This document shows, piece after piece, positions 44,474 through 54,970 of a DNA stretch of 64,000 nucleotides. The notes beneath the pieces are model-generated. The model was not told the origin of the DNA and did not search any database. It saw only the letters and a list, made by a program, of their open reading frames with translations. Each line of letters opens with the position of its first letter. Positions within the stretch are counted from its first letter, which is position 1. The stretch covers positions 520,222 to 584,221 of the forward strand of contig NC_018337.1 in the NCBI RefSeq assembly GCF_000234665.1, in the 5' to 3' direction. This stretch comes from Leishmania mexicana MHOM/GT/2001/U1103. Lineage: Eukaryota > Euglenozoa > Kinetoplastea > Trypanosomatida > Trypanosomatidae. A program made the position numbers and the translations under genes.

Positions 44474-46831
44474 CTAGTACTCGCCTGCATCTTGAACGAG
44501 GCAATACAGATGCAGCGGTTTTTTGGGAGCTGGGTGGCCTTTTCCATCAGACGACAACGATTTCCGGTTCGACGCGGGCGACTGCAGCCCTGCCGTGTCG
44601 ACGCCGCCGCCGACCGAGGTGTCGTGGTGCCGATCCCGAGACGGATGCATCTCTGCGCCAGAGGACGAGGAGGACTTGCGCGTCGTACTGATTTCCGCGA
44701 GGGAAACGAGGTCGGAAGGGTCCATGTCATCGTGCTCGAGCATGATGGTGATGCGGGTGGAGTAGCGCGGCACCGTTGGAACCGCCCTCACCGAGAAAGG
44801 ACTCCACTCTGATTCTGCGCCAGAGGCGGACGCGGCCGATGGGCCAGGTGCGCACGTGCCGATCCACGCCTCGCGACGCGGCACGCAGCTCGCGCACACC
44901 GTCAGCAGCGGCTTCACCGTGTAGGGAGAGCTGAGGAAACTAGGCTGCTCCGGCGCCGGTGCGTCGTCGGCGGCTTGCGTGTCCACCTCACTGCTGTACA
45001 TGGATGGGTCGGGCATCGGGAAAGGCGGGACCGTGTTGTCGCCGTCGTCCTCTTCCCCTTCAGCGGTGAGCCAACTGGCGTTGCTGTCGCTGTCGGAGCT
45101 GCCCGAGTCGGCGCCACGCCGGTCTTGTGGCATGCTGCGCACAATGGCACGCAGGACGGAGGCGATGCTCTTGCACCACCCGCTGCCCATCGCCACTGTC
45201 AAGTCTGTCTGGTGGGGATCGTGGAAGCGCACCCGCGTGATGGCGTGATAGTGGGCGGGCACCAGGTAGCGGGCTTGCGTCTCCTCGGCGCGGCGCGCCG
45301 CCTCTTTTTTCCACGCCTGCAAAGCGAGAATGCGTTCCACAGGGGAAAGTGCGGGCAGCGGCGGGGTGGGCGGCGTTGAAGTGGAAGCAGGGGCTGTTAA
45401 AGGGTTCGCTGCACGAGCAATACCACGGCGCCGTCCGCGGCGCCCGCGCGTCTTGCCTTCGCGCTGCACGGATGCCGTCGTTTCGCCGGATGGCGCAGCT
45501 GGTGCATCGACGCTTTCGCTCTTGTCTGCATCTGTTACGGTAGGCAGCTGGAGGTGCAGCGGCGGCACCAGTTGTTCCATTTCACGCACATGGATGAAGA
45601 CGGTGTTGGTGGCGAGTTGCTCCGCGCAGAGGCGCTGCCGCAGCTCGAGAAACTGCTTTTCAGAAATTGCAGGAAGCGTGTGCGTGCCGGCAGCGGCATG
45701 GTCACTGCCGACACCCTCTTTCCCTGTGCTCGTCGCAGCATTCGACTGGCTGTGGGTTGCATCTTGCCCAAGTGCTCTAACGGAGTCGTGCGTCGGCGCC
45801 TGTGCGCGGTTGAGGTCCTTCACGTACATCTTCAGCGGCCCTTCGCTACGCGGAAGAGTTGTGGAGAGAAACGATACGGAGCCGGAGACCATGATCAGCT
45901 TGGTGATGCTGCACCGCTCGGCGACACGCTGCTCCTCTGTACGGGGGGTTGTGCCCATCATGTTGTATGTGTAGTACACCGGCTGCGGTGAGCCGAAGAG
46001 AGAGGACGGCGTTAGTGCGGCGGTGTGCGGAGCATTGGCAGCGAGTGTCACAGTTGACTCCAGGCCACCGGCAGCACTGCTAGCGGCATCCGAGGATAAG
46101 AACGAGCCGGCTGATCCACGCCTTCCGCGCTTCTTACCCCGCGACGACGAGGCGGCAACGATGATACCGTCTTCGCCAGCGACGAGGAGCGATTTCGGCG
46201 GCTCAAGTGGCGGTAGGGTGCTCGTGGCATCGTCGGGACCCTTGCGTGACGAGACCGTGGAGGGGGAGGAGTCTGAGTTGGCCGATGGTGTGCTTGCGCA
46301 ACGTGTCGCACTGGTGGCAGCCGCTTCCTGCTTTCTACGTCCTCGCTTGACCGCCTTGGGCCTGCCCGTGGCACTTTGTCCTGACACGTGGCGCGGCACC
46401 GACGATGCACTGCCGGTCTCAGCCCCCACGACAACCTCTGACGACGACGCGGCGAGCGGAAGGGACGCTGCCGCCGTAACGGTATCTAGCTCAGGCTCCA
46501 CAACAGCTTCAGCAGCACCATAGTTCGCCGCTGCCTTCTGCCGTGGTTGCTTGCGGCTTGCCTGACCGCTCGCGCGCGAAGATGCTGCAGAGGCGCCGGT
46601 GTTGGTGGGCTGGTGTTGTTTGAGGAGGACAGCCGTCGTACCGTAGCCACGGCGACCACCCTGTTCTATTGGAAAGCCCCGGGAGATCGACGACGAGCCC
46701 CATCCCAGAGCGTGGGCGCGTGCGAGTCTATGAAAAGAGGAAATGGGCCGTGACTGCGCGATGGGAGAGACACCGACACCGACACCGACGCCAAAGTCGA
46801 CAGCTGCGCGGTGGCAGATAAGCGAGCGCAT
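44474..46831 (-). CDS. Probable mitochondrial basic protein with AT-hook-like motifs
   Basis: A 785-aa protein I cannot assign to a family. It starts MRSLICHRAAVDFGVGV; the first ~60 residues contain many Arg and Ser with almost no acid, as in mitochondrial presequences. Residues ~80-260 are low complexity with basic clusters that resemble AT hooks (TGRPKAVKRGRRKQ, SRGKKRGRRG), and another (KTRGRRGRRRGIARA) occurs near 470. Two more ordered parts follow: ~285-345 (YYTYNMMGTTPRTEEQRVAE, SGSVSFLSTTLP) and ~380-590 (EKQFLELRQRLCAEQL, then RVRFHDPHQTDLTVAMGSG and LRAIVRSMPQD). AT-hook-like motifs suggest binding to AT-rich nucleic acid such as kinetoplast DNA or RNA, which is inference. The chosen start is the first ATG after an acceptor at 46857-46856; the longer frame to 47041 encodes Cys/Val-rich repeat-derived sequence. 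Confidence 0.65.
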   Translation of the reverse strand: MRSLICHRAAVDFGVGVGVGVSPIAQSRPISSFHRLARAHALGWGSSSISRGFPIEQGGRRGYGTTAVLLKQHQPTNTGASAASSRASGQASRKQPRQKAAANYGAAEAVVEPELDTVTAAASLPLAASSSEVVVGAETGSASSVPRHVSGQSATGRPKAVKRGRRKQEAAATSATRCASTPSANSDSSPSTVSSRKGPDDATSTLPPLEPPKSLLVAGEDGIIVAASSSRGKKRGRRGSAGSFLSSDAASSAAGGLESTVTLAANAPHTAALTPSSLFGSPQPVYYTYNMMGTTPRTEEQRVAERCSITKLIMVSGSVSFLSTTLPRSEGPLKMYVKDLNRAQAPTHDSVRALGQDATHSQSNAATSTGKEGVGSDHAAAGTHTLPAISEKQFLELRQRLCAEQLATNTVFIHVREMEQLVPPLHLQLPTVTDADKSESVDAPAAPSGETTASVQREGKTRGRRGRRRGIARAANPLTAPASTSTPPTPPLPALSPVERILALQAWKKEAARRAEETQARYLVPAHYHAITRVRFHDPHQTDLTVAMGSGWCKSIASVLRAIVRSMPQDRRGADSGSSDSDSNASWLTAEGEEDDGDNTVPPFPMPDPSMYSSEVDTQAADDAPAPEQPSFLSSPYTVKPLLTVCASCVPRREAWIGTCAPGPSAASASGAESEWSPFSVRAVPTVPRYSTRITIMLEHDDMDPSDLVSLAEISTTRKSSSSSGAEMHPSRDRHHDTSVGGGVDTAGLQSPASNRKSLSSDGKGHPAPKKPLHLYCLVQDAGEY

Positions 46832-46855
46832 GAGCACGTGACAGCGTTGATGCAG

Positions 46856-46890
46856 CTCAGGAAGAGAGAGAAAGGAGAAACAACCGGACA
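46856..46890 (-). promoter_or_regulatory. Likely spliced-leader acceptor for the 785-aa gene
   Basis: Minus-strand TTTCTCCTTTCTCTCTCTTCC tract followed by TGAG with AG at 46857-46856, 25 nt before the ATG at 46831. Confidence 0.6.
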
Positions 46891-47733
46891 CAACAAGATG
46901 GGACAGAGAAGGGAACGAAAAGCGAACGCGGCAGTGGGCCGAAGGGCACACACGCACGCACGCAAGCACACACGCACGCACAAAACAAAAAAAAACGGAG
47001 GCGCCTGTACGTGCGGTGGGCAGCTGAAAAAGGGGTAACACTCACCGTCACTCACATGCACTTCGCCTGCTTATGCGAGTGCGTCTGGGGTGGGCGACGG
47101 AAGAGCGGTGGGGCGAGAGAGAGAGATGAGGGGCGTCCCTCTAAGACACACACACACACAAAACAAAACAAGAGGCACGACAAAGAGATCGTTGTATGAG
47201 CGGTCTATGTGTATGTAACAAGGGAGGGGGAAGACGGGGAGAAGGGGAGAGGTCTGGCACAACCAAGAGACGTAAAAGACACACAGAGAAACACAAACCA
47301 AAAAACAACAACAACAGCAACAGCAGCAGTAGCAACAACAACAGCGATGGTACTGTACACGAGCCCGCACAGACGTGCACACCAAGAAAAAAAACACACC
47401 GACGCTCACCCTCCGCCCCTCACTGTACTTTTTTTTTGTTATTCAGGGAGGAGGGGGAACAGCGACGGCGAAGAGTCAACAAACACACAGCGAAACGCGA
47501 GAGATCGACGAGAACGTCAGTTCCTTGACAGTGAAAATAATAATAAGAAAAGGTGAGGCGTGCGGCGTGCCGTACACGAGGCAAACAAACAACAAACAGT
47601 AACAAACAGCAGTGGTGTGTCGTGGCCAAATATGCGAAAACACGAGAAAAACACAATTGCCGCGTTGTGTGTGTGTGTGTGGTGTGCTCGCGCCTCGAGA
47701 TCGATGAACCAACAAAACTCGAGCAGCGAAAGC

Positions 47734-47755
47734 CACCACCACCACCACCACCACT
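47734..47755 (+). repeat. CAC trinucleotide run
   Basis: About seven CAC units; GTG on the transcribed strand. Confidence 0.8.
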
Positions 47756-48790
47756 GGATCTGACGACAGATTCAAGGGTGGAGAGGGAGGGAGAGAAGTG
47801 CGAGGGGAGGGAGGGAAGGGGAAGGCAAGGGGCAAGAAGAAAAGGAGAGGGCAAAGAGGCTGGTCTCAGACAAGGACGAATGGGAAGCACCGCAGAGAGA
47901 GGCGCAAGTCCGGGTCGTGTCAGAACAAGGGCGAGAACGTTGAAAAGGCAATGAGGTAACACTGCGTAAGCGAGCAGCAACGCGTGGGGGAAGGTGAGGC
48001 TTTCAAAACTGTGACCTGCTCGAGACAGAGTAAGAGAGAGAGAGATCTAGGTAGACGCCCGTCGCTCCGCTACCTCGAATGCGTCTTCTCCTTGTGTTCG
48101 TTGACTCTATGAAACAAAGGGGCACTGCTGTTCGTATGTTTGGGAGTAGGCGAGTGTGCGGGTGTGCAGGGCGATGCGAATACGGCCCGGCGGAGCCAAC
48201 GTGTAAAAGGACGTGTGAGGTGAAACGTAAAGGAGAGGGTGTGCAGACAAAGGGAGCGGATACAGGGCGAAGGCGAGGCAAACGGAAGGAAAACATCAGC
48301 CACATCAACGTCGTCATAGCCTCATTGCCTGTTGCGCTAGTGGATCGCCGTTGTCGGTTCGCTGTAGTGCGCGCGGTATGGTTGCTGAGAGGTAAAAGAA
48401 GGTGTCCCGCAGCACTGACGCTTGGGGACACCAGCTTCACTTGCGACTTGCCTCTTTGTCTTTTTATCACGTGCTACCATTCTGAATGCGGCGCTGCTGC
48501 AGGCGCACACGTCTGCACGAGCTGTAAGGAAATCATTGCCGTTAAACACCCGACACTTTGCATGTGAGTGGAAGCCACTCGATCACAGTCAAGAGTCAGG
48601 AACAGTCCTCATGAGCATCACGAGGGGGTGGGGAAGCACAGCGCAGATGGGAGAGGGTGGCTCCAATCGTAAAGAAAGGCACATCCACACGGGGAAAACA
48701 GCGCCGCCGCCGATGCCTTTGGCGAGGAAAGAGATTTCGGGCGGCGAGGAGGCAGACAGAAGGAAAATCCACTACTGTGAAGAGGGCCAC

Positions 48791-48812
48791 AACACACACA
48801 CACACACACACA
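48791..48812 (+). repeat. CA dinucleotide microsatellite
   Basis: About eleven CA units, about 230 bp downstream of the BCS1-like stop codon. Confidence 0.85.
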
Positions 48813-49039
48813 GAAAGTCCCACGAGAAACACGCGGTGGTGGTGATGGTGGTGCATAGGCAGCGAGGGTATGGGAGAGAGGAGGAGGAGGAGGGGGGAGG
48901 GCACAGTGACGCAGAGAACATGCACGCAAGCAAGTCGGAAGAGATACCTGGAGAGAGGCGGTTAGCACAGGTGAGAGAAATAGAGGTGGTGGAGGTGAAG
49001 AGGGACGAAGACAGGCAGAGAGTTGCGGGCAGCACGCAG

Positions 49040-50521
49040 CTACTCGGTATCGATCCCGAGCAGCGGTGCGCGCGGCAGAGACCGCTGTAGCCTCGCCTTT
49101 TCGCTCCGCATTTGCTCCATACTTGCGTCGAAGGCGCGACAGCTGGATATGAATGCTGGCAGCGTTGCGGTTGCGGCGACGGCGTCGTCACGGTGGAAGA
49201 AGAGGTGCGACTGTAGCTGTGCAGCGCTGATTACGTGCGGTGGAAAGTTGCGGCCGAAAGCCTCCACCATATCCTCCGTTGCCTTTGGGAAGAACTTGCG
49301 GTACATGCGCTGCGACTGATTCACATCCAGCAGCCCGACTTCGATCTTGACATCTGCTCGGCCGGGCCGAATCAGCGCCGCGTCCAGCCGCTCCACGTGG
49401 TTCGTCGTCATGAAGACCAGGCGGCCCTCCTGGGCACCAACGCCGTCGAGCGCGTTAAGAAGGCCGCTCATGGTAACATTGCACTCATTACTGAAGGCGC
49501 GGTCGATGTCCTCCAGCAGCACAATCGTGTCCACGCGAGCCTCGTTCAGCAGCGACGTCAGCGACTCGTCGTTGAGGTTGCGGTTCGACAAGTTAAGGAG
49601 CGAGATGGAGAGGCGCAGTTCACCGGCCAGCGCCATGACAAGGCTCGTCTTGCCGCATCCTGGAGGACCGTGCAGAAGATACCCGCGGCGGTACGGTACG
49701 CCCAGCTGCTTGTAAAAGGAGCTCGAGTTGAGAAACTTCTTGACGTCAGCGAGGATGAACTCCGACATGCCCTCCGGCAGCACAACAGATTGAATGGCGC
49801 GCCGCGACCGCGGCCGAGATTGACGAGTCCAGCTGCTCCCACCATTCATGTACACCACCGTATGATCGCTGTCCTCATGCTCGGCAAACTGCTGCGCCTC
49901 TTTGACAATCTTCTGCAGCACTGTGGCACTCGTGCCGATGGTGGTGAACTCCAGCGTTTCGAAAATGTCATCGCTGTAGCCGGGACTGACGTTGTCGCGG
50001 CGTCGCCGCGTCAGGGTCAGCGGACGGCCATCGTAAAAGAAGTAGTGCCGCTGATTCGGACAGGGGCCAAAGAGGCACTCCGCTCGCGTACGGTCGCTCG
50101 AGGAGTGGTCGAAGGGTGCTGTTCGGGTCAGCACCGACATCTGCTGCACCTTAAACGATTTCTGGTGCGACAACCAGCGCAGCATCCACTCGTAGGCGCT
50201 GTCACGGTTCGACACCTCCAGCGAGACGACGAACTTGCGCCGCATGAGGGCTTGAAACATTACCGAGGCTTGGCGACCAAAGGCGCCGCCCACAGTGAGC
50301 ACCCATAACCCAGCACCAGCGCTGAAGTACGGATTGCTGAGCAGCGGCCCGATTGTACGCGCAAGGATACTGTTGGAGCTGTCCCACCCTGCCGGCAAAA
50401 GCCCAGCGAGGTCGATCGGCGGCGACGACACACCGCTCATGTTCGCTTGACTGAGATGCGCATCTGCGGCGGTGGCGGCCGGTGCGGCCTCAGTGGCACT
50501 GCCACTGCCTCGCGAGAACAT
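49040..50521 (-). CDS. BCS1-like mitochondrial AAA ATPase
   Basis: A 493-aa protein. Residues ~58-120 match the BCS1 N-terminal region: SNPYFSAGAGLWVLTVGGAF, with a hydrophobic segment, then RRKFVVSLEVSNRDSAYEWM. The AAA module has Walker A GPPGCGKT at 285-292 and Walker B TIVLLEDID at 332-340, followed by MTTNHVERLDAALIRPGR. BCS1 sits in the inner mitochondrial membrane and translocates the folded Rieske iron-sulfur protein into complex III. Unlike a typical BCS1, there are about 60 residues before the NPYF motif, so the start may be the in-frame Met28 (50440). The ATG at 50521 is the first after AGs at 50536-50531. Length is close to fungal and animal BCS1 (about 420-460). Trypanosomatids can have more than one BCS1-like gene, so Rieske specificity is not certain. 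Confidence 0.9.
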   Translation of the reverse strand: MFSRGSGSATEAAPAATAADAHLSQANMSGVSSPPIDLAGLLPAGWDSSNSILARTIGPLLSNPYFSAGAGLWVLTVGGAFGRQASVMFQALMRRKFVVSLEVSNRDSAYEWMLRWLSHQKSFKVQQMSVLTRTAPFDHSSSDRTRAECLFGPCPNQRHYFFYDGRPLTLTRRRRDNVSPGYSDDIFETLEFTTIGTSATVLQKIVKEAQQFAEHEDSDHTVVYMNGGSSWTRQSRPRSRRAIQSVVLPEGMSEFILADVKKFLNSSSFYKQLGVPYRRGYLLHGPPGCGKTSLVMALAGELRLSISLLNLSNRNLNDESLTSLLNEARVDTIVLLEDIDRAFSNECNVTMSGLLNALDGVGAQEGRLVFMTTNHVERLDAALIRPGRADVKIEVGLLDVNQSQRMYRKFFPKATEDMVEAFGRNFPPHVISAAQLQSHLFFHRDDAVAATATLPAFISSCRAFDASMEQMRSEKARLQRSLPRAPLLGIDTE

Positions 50522-50992
50522 TCTTCAGATCTATCTGCGAGACGTCCAATAGTTGACGAGCGCAAGAGACAAAGAAACGCCGGCAGCAACAGAGACGTGC
50601 ATGGCAGATACGGAGAGAGAGCGCGGGAGGGGGAAGGGTGGGGTGGCGTGAGAAAGATGCAGGGCATGATGTGGCAGGCCGTGCGTGAGAGCGGGCGGGG
50701 TGCTGAGGCACCCAAAGACAACTTCGCCTTCACGGGAAACAGCGGGAGAGGGAGATGTTGCCCGTTGCAGTGCCTGTTGTACGGTTTTGGTGTTTACCGT
50801 CACGGGAAGGCCCTCACGCAAGAGTGGCTGTGTGCACGGCGTGTGATGTAGCTTCGACAGAGGTTGCTTCCTTGCGTTTCTCTCGTGCTGCCCTCCGTAT
50901 CGACAGTCTCTCCATCTCGGAGGTTTTGCAGTGCAAGCCGTTGCGCCGGCGGTGTGGGGGCTCGTCTTTGGGGTAAGATCGGCTTCTGCTCA
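50522..50992. other. Intergenic region between BCS1-like and SFI1-like genes
   Basis: About 470 bases. Minus strand carries a C/T tract (complement of about 50608-50645), then a second T/C-rich stretch, and AGs at 50536-50531 before the BCS1-like start. An ATG lies between the first tract and these AGs, so the more proximal AG is the likelier acceptor. No gene. Confidence 0.5.
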
Positions 50993-53900
50993 TCACACAG
51001 CTGCGGTTGCCTGGGCGGGGTACCCAGCCTCCAAGTTGCGGATGCGCCGAAGCAACTGCTCCATCTGACCGAGCAGACGGTGGGCGGGGGCGGCAGACGC
51101 AGAGCCCAATCCAAGCGTTGCGTAGTCATCGCTGCCGCGTACATGGGTGCCACTCTGTGACTGTCGCTGCTGCGGAGGTGAGGAGGAGTGAGGTGACTCG
51201 ACAAGGGCGGCGCTGCGGGGTGACCGCAGTGCACGCTCAGTTTCCCGCACAGGGAATAGCGGAGTCGCTGTGCGCAATCGCTGCAGTGCTTGGCTTTCTG
51301 CGTCGCTGCCGGTCAGGTTGCTGTGCCAGTGCTGGTCGGGGGCCCTGGAGGGCGGTGGTGTCCTCGGACGTGTTGTTCTGCGTGGGGCCGCTGAGGTGGA
51401 ATACGGGAGCTCGGAGAAGACAGGTCGAGGTGGTGGCGTCGATCGCGAGCCGGTGGGTGCGGCACGCCCACAGACATCACGAGAGAAGAGAGGCGGCTGT
51501 TGCAGTTGTGTCGCCAGCAATTCTCTCTGCAGAGCAAGGGTGCGTCTTCGAAGCGGGACGGCGAGCTGCTTACAGAGAACGACTCGCGGGCCGCCATGTG
51601 GTGCGGCGAGGGCGGCCGCGCGACCTTCTTCATCCCTGCTATCACGCCATGTGCTTGCTGGCTCATGGAGTGCTGCTGCTGCTGCAGCGGCGGCGGCGGT
51701 GCTCTGGAGCATGGAAGTTGCGCTGCTGCGGCGAGATGGGAGCCTCTTCGGCGATGGTGCAGATACCGCGGAGCGCGTGGGCGCGCGGCGGGTATACTCC
51801 AGGCGACCTCGTCGCGAGCGGCCAGGAGGCACCGGTGGAGACGCTGCCGAGCTCGGAGGAGGTGGTAGCGGTGCCATGAGGGTCGGATTGGCGGTGATGT
51901 CGAAGTCTTCTTCGCCGACATCTGCTTCTGAATGGTGTTCGACTTCGGTGCCTCCCGAGATACTGAGCACCGCGTCGTGCCCTCTGCCGCTTCTCATCCC
52001 CGCGGCGCCGCAGGCGGCGACGGGCAAGCCACGCCGTCGGTCCAGGTGGTACCGCCGCAGCACGAAGCCGTGCGCACGCCAGTGGTAAAACGTGCGCGCG
52101 AGTCGGTTGAGCCGCAAAAAACGATCTGCATCAGCGTCCATTAACGCGTCGAGAAGTCCTCGACGGCCTGCCGCGTGCTGCGCAGCTCTTCGGCGCCACG
52201 TGCGAAGGGTTCTTCTCCCGCAAAGCTGCTCACTGACCTTCAGCGCCAGTTCCTCTTGCGCTTGTCTCACAATGAAGCGCACTTGCATGCGTTGCTGCCA
52301 CTGGAGAAACAAGGGACGGAGGACGTGGCGGCGTTGCTGCCGCGCCACGCAGATCTGAACATGTGTCTCGCGCCGCCATCGTTGCATCCACCGCGCGAAG
52401 CAGACTTCGGACAGTCGTGCCACTCGAAACGCGCGAAGCCGGTGTTCTTGCTCCCGCCGCTGCTGCCGCTCCCGCCACCGCGATCGCCACGTCTGCCACG
52501 CTTGCCGAACCAGAGTGCTGTGCGGCTGTCTTGATTCGATGAAGCTTCTCAGTCGTGTGGCAATCGTGCATCGCAGCGCCCACCGCTGCAGTGCGCGTTT
52601 CAGAACGGTGGTGTTGCGCTGCGATGTGGCGACGCGGGACGTCTGCCGGCGAGCACAGGCATCCTTCATGAGCAGCAGAGTCGCTGCACCATGCTTTAGG
52701 GCGCGGTGACGATCGGCGACGCACTCTTGGCGGCGCTCCTGCCACCGTGTCCAGACCTGCCACTTCACTCGGCGTGCTCCAATTAGCTGCTGCTGGATGG
52801 CGCGCTGGGCTTGTGCGAAGCGGGTATTACACTCCCAGGCCCGGAGGACGCGATGCCCCGATGTGGAGATGCGGAACCGCCGCACCAGGGCAGCTGTCTT
52901 CCACCGCTGCAGAAGCGCTCGAAAGTACTGGAGCGCCTTCTGTTCCGTGTAGACGTCGCAACGCGCAACGTCGCGGATTTCCTTGTCACGCCGCAGGGCC
53001 GCCGCGCGGCGACACCTCCACTGGGCCCAGCAACGCGCTCTCGTCAACTCCCGCTGCTGTGTGTGAATAAGGCGGGCTGCGAGAGACTCGTACAAGCGGT
53101 GATCGCGCCAATGCAAAAATGCCTGTCGAAGGACGGTGTTTTCGCGCCTCTGCACCATGACGCGAGCCAGCTCTTCTTGCTTTGCTTCTCGGGCGGAGAG
53201 GACGGGCGCAGAGCTTGCCGTAAGGTCGGATGCGGCGGAGAGGCGGCTTGCATCTGGTGAAGGGCCGCGCTTCGAGGACGAGATCGCGGCTGGGGTGCTG
53301 GTGGGTAAAGCGGGCTCAGCACCGCCTCGTCCCTGCGGCGGAGGAGTCCTTCGTTGACGCTCAGGTTCGTTCTGGTCACACTCCTCATTCAGGGCCCTTG
53401 CATGCTCCTCGGCACCCATGTTGCGTGAAGGCAAGTTTTGCATCGTCAGCTCGCCACGCAATACGCTGTCGAGTCGGCGTGTCTTTGACGCACTTGCGGC
53501 GGAGTCTGCGTGGCTGGTACACGCGAACACCTCTGCAGCTGGCGCGCTTGTACGCTGCGTGTCCTGACTCGGGATCGATGGAGGCGGAGCTGTGTCGTCT
53601 GCGATCATCGATACGTCGGCAGCCAGCTCTTCTCTGAAGTTCCATGCTGGAAGCTCTCCATTACCCCCGCTATCGAGCTTGTCGATGTCCGGCGTGCCTG
53701 CCATTGTCTGCGTGGCGATTGTGTGCGACAACGTAGGCGCTTCCAAGGCATCGCCGAGCCCCGAAGGTAATGACAGCGCCTCCTCCACCACCTTCCGCAC
53801 CACAGCGTAAAAAGGCGCACTTGTCTGCGGAAGGGGACTGAAGGAGTCAGTTGCCATTGCCGGCGAGTGCGGCTCTGCCACTGGAGCAGACGCCGCTGCG

Positions 53901-54970
53901 TGAGAGAGATGTGCTACCACCCGCAAGCCGCGCCGCGCCTGCCACCGCTCCAGTGCGCTTCTTAGGAGAGAGATGCGGTGCCACATCTTGCTCTGCTCCT
54001 CCAACGCAACCTGCGCACACCAACGAGGCAGGTCATCCAGAAGCCAGCGATGGGCACATCCACTTTCAAGGGCATCCGCAACGCGAGAGGGCTGCCACGG
54101 CGATGATACGGAGGCTCGGTTGCACTCCTTTCCATTCGGTAAGAAGGGAAAGTAAAGCGGCAGAGGATCAGCGACAAAGACCGTGCGCTGGTGCGCCGCA
54201 AACATCGAGGCGTCACGTAGTGCCCAGTCAGCAGCACTACAAAGAGGGGGCCAACTCCCCAAAACAACGTCACGACAATCTGTGGCGGTCGGTTCTACCT
54301 CTGCCACACTCAACGCTCGCGACGGCAGCGTCGACACCAGGGAGGAGGGGAAGTGGGGGCTAAGTGAGGACAGCAGCCATTCGGTGAGCTGGACGAGAGC
54401 CGTCGCACACCATCCAGGCTCACGCGTGCGCAACTCTTCGGCAGCCCGTGCTTGTGCGAGTAGCTGCGGTACCTGTGCCAGAGCTGAATGCCCTTCTATC
54501 CAGACACCCTGCACGAGGGACGCAGCCGTCCACGTTGAGCAGCGCAACAGATGTGCCGCCGTGAGGAGGCCGTAGAGGGAGGCGTGGGTGATGCACCTCC
54601 GGGCTTCAGCGGTGGAGGACAACACGCGCAACTGATCCCCGTTCTCTTGGCTGTGGGGTCTGGCGGAGGTGCCGTCATGCGAAGACGTGCGCTGAAAGAG
54701 CGACGAGCTCCCGACGTGACACTGAGGCGCGCAGCGGTGCACAACTTCCAGTGGAGAGCGCCAGCGTTCACTCATGGCCGTTCGACAGCGACGTAGCTCG
54801 TTTCCTAACTCCGCCACTCCCGACTGCGAGAGCGCGTAGAGGGCAACAACGACGCGGATGGCTTCTGCGCAGACGGCCTGGTAAACCACGGCGCACGCCC
54901 CCGGGTGCGCCGTTGCCAGTTCCTTGGTGGATGAGATGGTGAGGATGGACTCGTCCACTCGCGAGCTCAT
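50993..54970 (-). CDS. SFI1-like centrin-binding repeat protein
   Basis: A 1325-aa protein. Residues ~595-970 hold a series of Trp-centred helical repeats: QAFLHWRDHRLYESLA, ARCWAQWRCRRAAALR, FRALLQRWKTAALVRRF, VWTRWQERRQECVADR, LKRALQRWALRCTIATR, VRQAWQTWRSRWRERQQR, VCFARWMQRWRRE and RPLFLQWQQRMQVRF, plus LRTWRRRAAQ and FYHWRAHGFVLRRY. The spacing and the L/F-x-x-W pattern match SFI1 repeats, which bind centrin and build contractile fibres at spindle poles and basal bodies. Trypanosomatids have several centrins at basal body and bilobe, so a basal-body or bilobe scaffold is the likely role (inference). The N-terminal ~590 residues are Ser/Ala-rich with some helical segments; the C-terminal ~360 residues are Pro/Arg/Ser-rich and probably disordered. 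The start ATG at 54970 has no strong pyrimidine tract close by. Confidence 0.8.
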   Translation of the reverse strand: MSSRVDESILTISSTKELATAHPGACAVVYQAVCAEAIRVVVALYALSQSGVAELGNELRRCRTAMSERWRSPLEVVHRCAPQCHVGSSSLFQRTSSHDGTSARPHSQENGDQLRVLSSTAEARRCITHASLYGLLTAAHLLRCSTWTAASLVQGVWIEGHSALAQVPQLLAQARAAEELRTREPGWCATALVQLTEWLLSSLSPHFPSSLVSTLPSRALSVAEVEPTATDCRDVVLGSWPPLCSAADWALRDASMFAAHQRTVFVADPLPLYFPFLPNGKECNRASVSSPWQPSRVADALESGCAHRWLLDDLPRWCAQVALEEQSKMWHRISLLRSALERWQARRGLRVVAHLSHAAASAPVAEPHSPAMATDSFSPLPQTSAPFYAVVRKVVEEALSLPSGLGDALEAPTLSHTIATQTMAGTPDIDKLDSGGNGELPAWNFREELAADVSMIADDTAPPPSIPSQDTQRTSAPAAEVFACTSHADSAASASKTRRLDSVLRGELTMQNLPSRNMGAEEHARALNEECDQNEPERQRRTPPPQGRGGAEPALPTSTPAAISSSKRGPSPDASRLSAASDLTASSAPVLSAREAKQEELARVMVQRRENTVLRQAFLHWRDHRLYESLAARLIHTQQRELTRARCWAQWRCRRAAALRRDKEIRDVARCDVYTEQKALQYFRALLQRWKTAALVRRFRISTSGHRVLRAWECNTRFAQAQRAIQQQLIGARRVKWQVWTRWQERRQECVADRHRALKHGAATLLLMKDACARRQTSRVATSQRNTTVLKRALQRWALRCTIATRLRSFIESRQPHSTLVRQAWQTWRSRWRERQQRREQEHRLRAFRVARLSEVCFARWMQRWRRETHVQICVARQQRRHVLRPLFLQWQQRMQVRFIVRQAQEELALKVSEQLCGRRTLRTWRRRAAQHAAGRRGLLDALMDADADRFLRLNRLARTFYHWRAHGFVLRRYHLDRRRGLPVAACGAAGMRSGRGHDAVLSISGGTEVEHHSEADVGEEDFDITANPTLMAPLPPPPSSAASPPVPPGRSRRGRLEYTRRAPTRSAVSAPSPKRLPSRRSSATSMLQSTAAAAAAAAALHEPASTWRDSRDEEGRAAALAAPHGGPRVVLCKQLAVPLRRRTLALQRELLATQLQQPPLFSRDVCGRAAPTGSRSTPPPRPVFSELPYSTSAAPRRTTRPRTPPPSRAPDQHWHSNLTGSDAESQALQRLRTATPLFPVRETERALRSPRSAALVESPHSSSPPQQRQSQSGTHVRGSDDYATLGLGSASAAPAHRLLGQMEQLLRRIRNLEAGYPAQATAAV

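Larger units (their letters stand above)
46891..49039. other. Intergenic region
   Basis: About 2.1 kb of low complexity: CAA/CAG repeats near 47307-47345, a GT run near 47667-47682, a CAC trinucleotide run at 47734-47755 and a CA run at 48791-48812. No gene supported; includes the 3' UTR of the BCS1-like gene. Confidence 0.6.

Noticed and set aside
49235..50308. Long plus-strand frame opposite the BCS1-like gene
   Set aside because: Antisense shadow of a clear AAA ATPase; common in GC-rich coding sequence.
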